Origin: Polydactylus sextarius
Taxonomy: Eukaryota > Chordata > Actinopteri > Polynemidae
Assembly: GCA_016801845.1 (NCBI GenBank)
Contig: CM028915.1
Coordinates: 9,421,001-9,485,000, forward strand
Direction of reading: 5' to 3'
DNA length: 64,000 nucleotides
The notes beneath the pieces were generated by a model. That model worked only from the letters and a program-made list of their open reading frames with translations. It was not told where the DNA came from and did not search any database. Position numbers and translations under genes: made by a program. Below are positions 1-9,455 of this stretch, piece by piece. Position 1 is the stretch's first letter, and every line of letters starts with the position of its first letter.

Positions 1-660
1 AGGATCGGGCCTCGACAGGACTAAAGCGAGAGAACAGCCAAGGGGCAGCTGGGTTAAATTAAACCTGGCAGTATTTCAGCAAAACAGGAGAAATAATCAT
101 GTCAGACTGGTTCCAAAGAGCTGAGTAATTCCTGTATTTTGTGATATGAACTTGAAGCAGTATTCTCAGACACCGCATTTGAATTTGTGCACCAAAACGC
201 TGACGTCTGAACGTTGATGTGCCTTTAAAACTGCCTTTCATCAACAAATTAATTTGTATACCACAGTATATCTGGCTACTTTTATGTCAAATTATAGTAC
301 ATGAGACCTTCTGCAATGTCTTGTTTTATTAAAAATAATAAACTCCATCTGTTCATCGGCATCTCCTTTCACAGAGTGGTAATGCCTGTCTCGCTCTGAA
401 TGCGCTTATTTGATACAGCCGTCCTCCTTCCTCTCCATCCCTCATCTCTCAGGTAGCTGTCTTTTCAGGAAACAGGGAAATGATTCTCCTCGCTGCTTTC
501 TATTCACGTCACGTAAAGTGGGTCTGTGTTCCTCATTTAGTTCTGTACTATACAGCTGGGGAGCTGTCCGGCGCACGACGGCAGTATGCAAATGAGTCTG
601 GATTTGAATGGAGATGGAGGTAGACACAAAGCTCAATTAGAGACAGAGAGAAGGAGGGGG

Positions 661-678
661 AGAGAGAGAGAGAGAGAG
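661..678. repeat. (AG)n microsatellite with following poly-A
   Basis: Pure AG dinucleotide run in a purine-rich tract (about 640-742). It is followed by G-rich sequence and an uninterrupted A-run at 724-742. Confidence 0.9.
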
Positions 679-1949
679 GTGGTAGGGAAGCGTTGAGTGT
701 CTGCAGGGGAGGGGGAGGGGAACAAAAAAAAAAAAAAAAAAACCCAGGGCTGCTTAATGCCAACCTGAGGAAACCAATGTACAGACACATTACAAACACA
801 AAGGCACACACAGATCAGAATGCACTTTAATAGGCGGACAGATTTCTAAATTCTTCAGACGGACAGCTGATCACTGAGGGGCTCAGACAGCTCAGCTCTG
901 TGATGTACCGTGGTCACAACAATCTCAGTGAGAATATCCCACATCATCCATATCACAACGTTTCATTGGGACAAAAACAAAAAAAAACAAAACAAAAACC
1001 AAAACAGGTGCACTTCCTCTTTTGTTTAAAGCTCAACGAAAGACTCGGTCATGCGGCAAAATAATAAATAAATAAATAAACACGCCGGCCATTTTGTTCT
1101 TGGGTGTTAAGTCGGTGCCCAGCAGCAGTGCATCACCTGACCCAGCGCCTGCATGAGTGTCCTTGGAGGAGTCTTTGACATCAGCACTGCCACCCCTGGT
1201 TGCCACAGCAACCGCAGCACAATTTTTTGAAGGGGGTGGTGGTGGTGGGGAGGAGAAGGGGGCACGTGTGCCGGATGAAGGACGGAATAATTAATATGCA
1301 CATACGGGGAGTTTGAATGAGGATTTAATTGTATTTGTTGGTGTGTGAAACTGAAATGGATTGAACGCCACAGCAAGAACGGTGGAATATCAGAGAAGGG
1401 GAAAAAGAGATTAAGCGAATTCATTGGTCAGAGAAATAATTTGCATCGTTCTCAAGGTTATTTCCAAAAATTCTTTCCTTTCATACAAGAAAGTAACTTC
1501 ATAGATGAAATGGACAGAAGGGAGATGGGGGATTATCCTCCTCCTCCTGCTCCTCCTCGTCTTCCTCCTTCCTCAGCATTATCATCATCATGAATAGTTT
1601 ACAAAGCTGTGTACAGCCAAGGTGATGCTTCAGACAGCATAAAATCTGTCGGTCAATAGTTGAATTTTAGCTGACTTTGTGTCCAGGAATTGCAACCGTT
1701 TCACTCCAAAAGGTTTTTCATATACGCGGCTGAAATATAACAGACAGGAGTGCAAACTTAACTCAGGGAGGATGAGACTAACTCGATCAGGGAGGCTCAA
1801 AGATCATTCAGCTGATCTGGTGACGCCACAAAAATCACCCAAGTCTGATTTCCCATCAAACGCTGCCTGTCAGATTATATAGGCACTATCTTTACTCACA
1901 GTGACACACATGCCTGAGCACACAGTTCGTATCTCCCCTCCTCAACCCT

Positions 1950-1969
1950 CCTCTCTCTCTCTCTCTCCT

Positions 1970-2053
<84 letters not shown>
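1950..2053. repeat. (CT)n-(CA)n compound microsatellite
   Basis: A CT run (about 1950-1967) followed by an almost uninterrupted CA run of about 80 bp (1973-2053). A second CA run lies at 2147-2173. Both create spurious Cys/Val open frames on the - strand. Confidence 0.95.
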
Positions 2054-2146
2054 TTGTACAGACAAAAGTGAGTTTTACATGCTGCTTCAGTGTCAACAGC
2101 AGTTTTCTATTTGCAGTATACTGCAGGACGTCTCCTTACAGCTTAT

Positions 2147-2173
2147 ACACACACACACACACACACACACACA
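2147..2173. repeat. (AC)n microsatellite
   Basis: Uninterrupted AC dinucleotide run just downstream of the 14-bp palindrome TGCAGTATACTGCA (2112-2125). Confidence 0.9.
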
Positions 2174-3417
2174 TAAAGAGAAAAAGGAGAAAAATGTATT
2201 ATTTTCGTACTATCATATGGAATAGCTGATGGAAAGGCGTTGGTAAGACTGACAACACAGACGTACATGCGGTCACTCACGCACGCACGCACTCGCACGC
2301 ACGCATTATACGCCCTATCGGCGCGCTCACATACAGTAAACGTTGCAATGGTCTCATCAATAATGCATCGGCGCTTCATGTTTATGCAATTTTACAGGGC
2401 AAGACCGAGCAACGGATAGCAGCCTACTGTAGATGTAAGCGCGGCGCACGCTGAACGTAGAGCCTTTTTCTCCTCTTTTTTTCCCCTTTTTACACAAGAC
2501 TATCACAGACACTGCCCAGACATATAAGTTCAAATCTTTTCCGCCTGTAGAGAAAGAGATTAAGATAATAAAACAGTCCCCGGCACGTACCTGTTAAAGC
2601 ATTATTTCTTTGATTCTGGTTTATGCAGGCTTGAAGGGCTTCATGATAACGCGGCACCAAGGAAATAAAACTGAAGCTGTGGTGATATGCAAATTAACGG
2701 CGCCCGCTGAATGCAAGGGCATTTATTATTCATAAATTACTCATGTTTATGCAAATTACGGTATACGGAAACACTGGTGGGGGTTGAGTGGTTCCCTCTA
2801 AACATACTGTGTGATTCAATTTCTGTCCCACTCTTCCATCTAAAATTACCTAAATCCGAGCATTTTGACCCATATGACCATGAACCAGCTCGGTTACTCT
2901 GAAGTTTCATCCAGGGAGTCAGGCTGGGGGGTGGGAAATTTAAAAAACAAGGGAAAATATTGAAAAATAACAACATGGGCCTGTATTTGTGGTCGAACCT
3001 AAATATTTAATTGATTTACCTATGTATTATCTATTTTATTTTTTTAATATAGAAGAGCATGCTAGTTTTAGTTTTCCTCTCAACCTGTGGGACCCTGAGA
3101 TCACTTATTCATTATTATCTTTTCGACTATATAAGGTGCCGGGGGTATATAATTTTTGATTAAATTAATTAATTAATTTATTTATTTTTTATTTAAGTAT
3201 ATAACATCTCCCTATGTTTGAAATCTGCAGTCACTTTTTCAACACTCCGGTGCTGGTGTTGACGCCAGTTACCTTTTAAAAATGTAAACCTAAAATGAAC
3301 AGCTCACCGTCGTTAGCTCACAGGCAAATGTTGGATATCATTTATTTCAATATTTAATATTTATGAGATAAAAACGGAAAAACAAATGAAACAGTGACTG
3401 TTGAGGTTTTCACGCAT

Positions 3418-3428
<11 letters not shown>

Positions 3429-3470
<42 letters not shown>
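3429..3470. repeat. (TG)n-(AG)n compound microsatellite
   Basis: A TG run switching to an AG run at about 3451. It lies immediately upstream of the inferred ccnh promoter and marks its distal edge. Confidence 0.9.
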
Positions 3471-3479
3471 AATCACATT

Positions 3480-3766
3480 TCTCTTGCGCACTGTAGCTTA
3501 GATTACGGTAGTCGTCATAAGAAAGCGACGATGACGTAAAAGAGTGGCGACGCGCCCAACTTTGTTACCGGTTTTTGCTTCTCGTAGAAACCATCTAAAT
3601 TCACTATCGTGGATGGATTAACGTGTGTTTAGACACACAAAAGTAAGTTCCTTGATTCTAGCGCGACTCGGAAACGCTGTAAGCGATAAAACTAAGTTTC
3701 TGTCGTTGTTCCTGTGTCTGTGCACGTTGTTCGACTTTCTGCCGTTTTCTTGCAGCAGCAGCAGTC
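3480..3766 (+). promoter_or_regulatory. ccnh: ccnh promoter / 5' UTR region, possible 5'-UTR intron
   Basis: The 290 bases before the cyclin H start codon contain several CpGs and no TATA box. A CRE-like TGACGTAA sits at 3532-3539. CGTCAT and ATGACG form a small inverted pair around 3514-3536. Further down, AAAA|GTAAGT (donor at 3643) and a pyrimidine-rich TTTTCTTGCAG (acceptor ending 3755) could define a 113-base intron in the 5' UTR. That would leave only 11 untranslated bases before ATG in the coding exon. The splice signals are seen; their use and the transcription start are inferred. Confidence 0.55.
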
Positions 3767-6468
3767 ATGTTTCACAACAGCTCTCAGAGGAAATACTGGA
3801 TTTTTAGAAATGAAGACGAGCTTGAGCACATGAGATACAAAGCTAACCAGAAATTTCGTAACAAGACACATGAAAGCGGGAGGGTAAGTAACATTAAAAA
3901 TGACACAAAACGAGAACAATTATGGGCTAAAGTGTGTGCGACACGTTAACTCACCTCCCTCTCTGTCTCTGTGTGTGTGTGTGTGTGTGTCTCTCAGCCT
4001 GGAGTGAATGACTCCGTGTTCCTGGAGCGTCATGAGGAAGATGTTTTATTCAGACACTATGAGAAGAGGTTACTGGATTTCTGCAACGCTTTTAAGCCAG
4101 CGATGCCCAAATCTGTGGTGGTATGTAGAGCATGTGCATCCCCTTCATTTCCAACAAGACAATGTAACATTAGTGTCTGAAGACGTATGATTGAACCACG
4201 TATCTCTCCTGCGCAGGGTACAGCTCTTATGTACTTCAGACGGTTCTACCTGAACAACTCTGTTATGGAGTACCACCCTCGGATTATCATGTGAGTAGTG
4301 ATGCTCATGGTAAAAATGGGCAGGGCATAACATACTATGTTTGGCTTGATTACAGTAGTGATTTATTCAGGATATAATTACCCATCAATCTGTGTTCATC
4401 TCGGTGTTGTTTATTATTAAACCTTTGCTTCTTTAGCTAAAATGAGACTGCTCTTTTAAGAGTTGTTTAAAGTGGTTGAGAAAATTTGGATTTCTCATTA
4501 CGCTCTTTTATATAGCATAGTGTTTATGTACATCACTGACATTTCTGAAAATATACATGCTTATTGCTTATTCTTGCCAGTCTGTACCACTTACCGAAGT
4601 AACTTCCTCATTTCAGGCTCACTTGTGCGTACCTGTCCTGTAAAGTGGATGAGTTCAATGTGTCAAGCACACAGTTTGTGGGCAACCTTCTTCAGGAGAC
4701 GCCAGCAGGACAGGAAAGGGTTCTGGAGCAAATCCTGGAGTTTGAGCTGCTGCTAATCCAACAGCTCAATTTCCATCTGGTGGTCCACAACCCTTACAGA
4801 CCTATGGAGGGCCTGCTCATTGACCTCAAGGTGAGCAAACTCCTGAAAAGTTTTAAACGTTGCACTCAGAAGTTCAGATCATTTGTCTTATAAATATATT
4901 ATCCATCCCTCAGACTAGATATCCTACGCTGGACAACCCTGAGTCACTAAGGAAGAGTGCAGATGACTTTCTGACTCAGGCGGCCATGACAGATGCAGGC
5001 CTGTTGTTTTCTCCCTCTCAGATCGCACTGACGGCTATTCTTAACAGTGCTTCAAGAGCTGGTCTCAGCATGGAGAGGTGGGTTAAAACACTTCACAGTG
5101 GTCAGGGTGAAACAAGACAATGTTAATTTATAACTTGCTTTGCTATAATAAAACAACCACAGTATTTAGAGGTTCCTAACATGTGGTATATAATGTGTTG
5201 GTAATAGTTTCTTGATATTTGTGTCTGTGAAATTTATTCATAATTTAATTCTCTCAGGTGACTGTTTAATTCATTTCTATGTATAGCAGCTAAATCAAAG
5301 TGTTAATTGAAAACCACCTCCTTAATTTATTGTTTCCTCTTCCTAGTTACCTGACTGAATGCATGGGTCTGAAAGAGGACAAAGAGTCACTCTCAAAGAT
5401 GTATGACTCAATGAGAAGTGAGTAAACTGCACCTTCAATCTGACACCATAGGATGGCAGTATTGCTCTGTTTTTGTGCATTACAGTGGAGGCATTGTGAG
5501 AGATTTGAATGAATCCTGTTTCCAGAGATGAAAACTCTCCTGAAGAAGTACGAACTCCCCAAACCGGAGGAGGTGAACGTTTACAAACAGAGGCTGGAAA
5601 GGATTCATGCAGAATTTGCCACCTCAAGCAGGTAAGAAGTTGAAACGACCAGCTGGCGGTTTTTTATTTTCTGATTATCAGCGTGTGCGTAACAATATAT
5701 TATCACACTAAAAGTAAGAGGATGTGACTTTATTTTTGACCTCAAATCGTAAGAACACTTAAAGCTATGAACAGATGATCATATTCGTTCTTAATCTACC
5801 TCTAACCGTCTGTTAAGATGAAATGTGAGCGGTGCATTTAAGTTTCAGCGTGTAGCTCGAGTGATATCGACCCATTGACCCACACTCAATTGATCAACTC
5901 CAAGTTTCCACTGTCATATGTAGTAACAGTTTTATTTTTAGCCAGGTTCTCGTATCTAAGATGCAAAAGGTTCAAGGTTCAGTACCAGGTAGAAAAATAA
6001 AAAGGAACACATCATCATCAGCTGTATGAAATACAGAAAGGAAGTACAACAGCACGCCACGTTCCTACCTACATCATCCATACCATGAAGCACAGCTGAT
6101 ACTGGTATCGCTGATGAGGAGACTTTTTCGGCTCATTTGTTATCGCACATCTGTCGCCAGTCGTCTGTTAACACTTGGTGAGGTCGGTGAGGTCCGTGGT
6201 ATCTTAAGTGCAGCTACAAGTAAACAGTCTGGTAAACTCTTGAGCTATGACAGGCACAGATTCAAACTTTTGCAGCTGCTTGAATCGTCAGGAGGCACGA
6301 GAGGCCAACCCTCTTTTTTTTTTTCCACAATTTTTTTTTTTTTTTTTTTAGTTTTTAAACGAACTAGAAGTCGAACAATCTGTGCTTGGCATGACTTCTC
6401 AGGATGAATCTAATATGAAAACAGTCGGTGCAGAGGTGTACCGAAAACACCACCTGTGATGGCAGGAG

Positions 6469-6499
<31 letters not shown>

Positions 6500-8120
6500 C
6501 ACTGCAAATGCATGAAAGCTTTTCGTTCACATCCCAAGGCATAAAGGGAGTTCAGGTGATGTTTGTTAGAGCAGCATATATGTAGGCCCACACACTATAG
6601 CAGGATCCATTCAAGGTTAACACATGCACAGAAAAAAGGTTACAGATACAGAATCTCCTACAAACTCTTAGACTACCCCTCAAGTTCTGTTCAGCTAGTT
6701 CACAAACAAACACCTTTTTACTTCTATACAAGTCTAAGTATATATCGACAAACAAAGCAGCATATAAAAATGTAACAAGTGGTTCCAGTGCTGCGTGGTA
6801 GTTCATACATAAAGATGGTGGGAAGTAGTTTGAAGGAAGAGCTTATCATAAACTCAGATGATGTGAGCGAGAGGATGGCATGAAGAGAGGAAGTTAAGGC
6901 TCGTGTCATCTTAGAGAGAGAGGTGCTATGTTTATATTCCCTGATGACGGCAGATAAACGCTACTTGAATGCTTTGGATTGCGATCCCTCGAATGTCCTT
7001 ATTAAGTTTTGTCCAAGGAAAGCAGAGGCCGATCGGAGCGGTCAGTCATCAAACATCACCAGTCAAACTTCTGAGGGAGCGACAGGCGTATCCGTGTAAG
7101 AGAAGTTCAGACATCTCTGCAAGTTGACTTTATCTCAGGTCCGTCTTCGTAAGAAATCATCTCTTCAAGGTCTCGTGTGACAAAGGTTCTCGTCAAAGTT
7201 TAAATCGGTTCAGCACACAGTGTCTGAAGCATTTTGGGAAGGGCTTTGGAAGGACAGTATTCAGATATGCAGCAAGTGGTTTTCCCATGGTGAGCGGCCA
7301 TATTGCGTTTTTTTTGTATTTTTTTGTGTTTTTTTTTTAAACAGCCAGGAATCTAGGCCACATGCTTATAAATACAAACTCGCTTTAGTCTTCGGTCGTG
7401 CACCTCACGGGACGAGGCCTCACTTTGGCTGGCTCGCTGTGCCGTCTGACTACCACGCTGTGATTCTCAGGGTGGAAATCCGTAAAAAAAACAAACACCT
7501 CACATTACCTGGATGGCAGCAGCCAGTGACATGATGGTGCACTCTGTCCTGTAAGATAAAGTGGAATTGTTTGAAAGGCACATGCTAAGACTTTTCAGTT
7601 TTTTGGCGTATATCAGAATACTTACAGCAGCAGTCAGTGTGTATGCAACTACTCGCACATGGCGACAAGTGAACTAGTTTAAATGAAGTCACGACATTTA
7701 AAAAAAAAAAAAAAAATGATGAGACACAGGGAAACTACAGCTACTAATGATGATCATGATGGTGCAGTGGACACTAGATGTCACACACGTATGCTACATG
7801 AGTGTCGGTAATGGACTTTTGAGGGTTCACAGAGTTCACCAACAATCCCTGCTTGCAAATACATATTTTAAGTTGTTCACACAACCCGTTATAATAAAAA
7901 AAATATAAATATTTTTGCATTTCAGCAAACGAAAGCGAGGATACGAAGAAGACGGCCACGTAGCAAAAGAACCACGTTTGGCAGAAGAGGTGAGACAGTA
8001 ACTACAGGCCGACATTCAAGCCAACTTTAAAGTTAATGGTTTATGTTTTGTAAAAGTCACCTCAAATCGGCTAAAACTTTTATTTTATTGCAGGAATGGA
8101 CAGATGAAGACCTGATCTGA
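3767..8120 (+). CDS. ccnh: Cyclin H, 9 coding exons, 319 aa
   Basis: Regulatory subunit of the CDK-activating kinase (CDK7-cyclin H-MAT1), which phosphorylates cell-cycle CDKs and, within TFIIH, the RNA polymerase II C-terminal domain in the nucleus. Coding exons: 3767-3883, 3998-4120, 4217-4290, 4617-4830, 4914-5077, 5347-5417, 5526-5631, 7926-7989, 8094-8120. All junctions are GT/AG and the frame stays open for 960 nt. The start MFHNSSQ matches the vertebrate family start. The first cyclin box (about residues 50-160) includes KVDEFNVSS at 114-122; the second repeat includes PSQIALTAI in exon 5. A basic KRKRG stretch (291-295) precedes the acidic tail ending EEWTDEDLI. Human cyclin H has 323 residues, so this copy is full length. 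T314 matches the human CK2 site T315. The gene is tail to tail with rasa1. Confidence 0.98.
5632..7925 (+). other. ccnh: ccnh intron 7 (2.3 kb), mostly unexplained sequence
   Basis: By far the longest ccnh intron; the others measure about 80-330 bases. It contains poly-T and poly-A tracts (about 6309-6350, 6472-6499, 7701-7716) and about 1.1 kb of complex, non-repetitive sequence (about 6500-7560). No long open frame was found on either strand. It could hold a 3'-UTR-like retrocopy or regulatory DNA, but I recognise no gene in it. Confidence 0.5.
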
Positions 8121-8330
8121 GCTCAGCGTGGTTTATGGTTATTAAACTACTTAATTCCAATTCCATTATTTAACTGTCAGTAACCAAACCTTTAGTGAAG
8201 ACACGATATCGTCTCACAAATAGTTTGAAAGAAATCTGTGTCATATTTACTTTTCTACATGATACTGCAGTCAATCCTGGGTTTGCCTTTGTTCTGCAGC
8301 AACAATAAAGATATTTTTCTACATATTGCG
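8121..8330 (+). terminator. ccnh: ccnh 3' UTR and poly(A) signal
   Basis: A canonical AATAAA lies at 8304-8309, about 185 bases after the TGA stop. This predicts a short 3' UTR with cleavage near 8325-8330. The distance is typical, and no stronger signal lies between. Confidence 0.8.
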
Positions 8331-8515
8331 TCTTCACATTTCTGTGGATTAAAGGCAGTAAATTATTTAATATTTAATTAAAAATAACAAAGCAGCGTGA
8401 TACTAATGTTCATACATTTGTCCACCTTTTGTCCGGGGCACAATGAAAGACTCCGTAATCTACTTTACAAAAACTGTTTAATAAGTGCATGCATGTCTGA
8501 TACAATCTGTACTAT

Positions 8516-8517
<2 letters not shown>

Positions 8518-8546
<29 letters not shown>

Positions 8547-8660
8547 CTGCTGTAAACACTTTCATTTTACTTGGTTTCTCTGATTATGTGTCTTGTCTGG
8601 CATTCAGAAATTTAAAAAAAAACAAAAAACAAATAATCAAAAAAAAAAAAAAAAACAAAA
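8518..8660. repeat. Poly-A tracts between ccnh and rasa1 3' ends
   Basis: An A-run of about 26 bases (8518-8543) and a second interrupted A-rich stretch (8610-8667) lie in the short interval between the two convergent genes. Read on the - strand they are poly-T, so they are not themselves rasa1 poly(A) signals. Confidence 0.85.
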
Positions 8661-8714
8661 AAAAACAAGCTGATACAATCGGAGGGGGGGAAATGTCAGC
8701 TCATCTCTCTTATA

Positions 8715-9455
8715 TACTCATGATTCCAGCAAGAGAATTTATTCTTAGTATAAAATAACCATACTTTTCTGAAACACTTTTGTTCCAAACTAGAAACCAA
8801 AAGAAAGAAAAACAAAACAAAAATAGACAGAAATGCTAGTTTCAGCACTTTGCAGACTAATTACAGTATAAAAAGCATTATCGCTCATAATCCAGTTACC
8901 AGAAAAAGGGGACTGAGAGAACTAGCTTCTTCATGTCAGTTTCCTCATATTAAGCCAGGAGAGGAAGGAGGGTTGGGGGGTTGGGAGACACTTTGGCAAC
9001 CTGTGCTATCAAAACACATAGTGGGTACATAGAAACCTCTGTTGAAATCTTTATATTTGACCCTCGTGATGAAGGGAATGTAATGTACCCATGTCAAAAT
9101 CATGAACACAGTTTATGAAGGAAAAATTATTTTCCTGTGCATACAGCTGTCAGTCACTGGCGTGGGTTTTTTTTTTTTTGTTTTTTTTAATTTCTTTTTT
9201 TTTGTTTGTTTTTTTAAGTACTGCATCAGATGTATTCAGCCGCTGTTGCATAGCTCTGTTGTGGTGAACGGGACAAGATGGCAGTTGGGAGGGAATGGGC
9301 AGGACTATCACACAGGGACATAAATGGGAGGATGGAGGTGGATGGGGTTGCCATGGTGATGAGGGTAGAGCATGCTAGGTCTCCTCCTGTGCTGCACTCC
9401 GGATGGAGGAGACTTGACGGAAAGATGGGAAGATGGGTGGAGGAGGAGAGCAGTA
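8715..9455 (-). terminator. rasa1: Probable rasa1 3' UTR and poly(A) signal
   Basis: On the - strand, the first canonical AATAAA I see downstream of the rasa1 stop is at 8738-8743. This implies a 3' UTR of roughly 730 bases, which includes T/A-rich tracts near 9170-9215. Cleavage near 8715-8725 would leave only about 400 bases between the ends of the convergent rasa1 and ccnh transcripts. Use of this signal is inferred; a longer UTR overlapping ccnh cannot be excluded. Confidence 0.5.

Larger units (their letters stand above)
1..3480. other. Non-coding region upstream of ccnh
   Basis: No convincing exon was found. The stretch holds simple repeats and blocks of mixed-composition, non-repetitive sequence (about 1-420, 1260-1460 and 2590-2900) that look like candidate regulatory DNA. 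Four perfect octamer sites (ATGCAAAT or its complement) occur at 586-593, 1439-1446, 2687-2694 and 2749-2756. The short open frames here are mostly translated microsatellite or low-complexity sequence. In other vertebrates tmem161b lies beyond ccnh on this side. None of its exons was recognised, so it probably lies outside the window. Confidence 0.6.

Noticed and set aside
1896..2379. Open frames rich in Val-Cys or Cys-Val on the - strand
   Set aside because: They are direct translations of CA microsatellites and have no other content.
1..3480. Possible mir-9 precursor, expected on this side from mammalian synteny (LINC00461/MIR9-2 lies beyond TMEM161B)
   Set aside because: The mature mir-9 sequence was not found here; that locus should lie outside the window.
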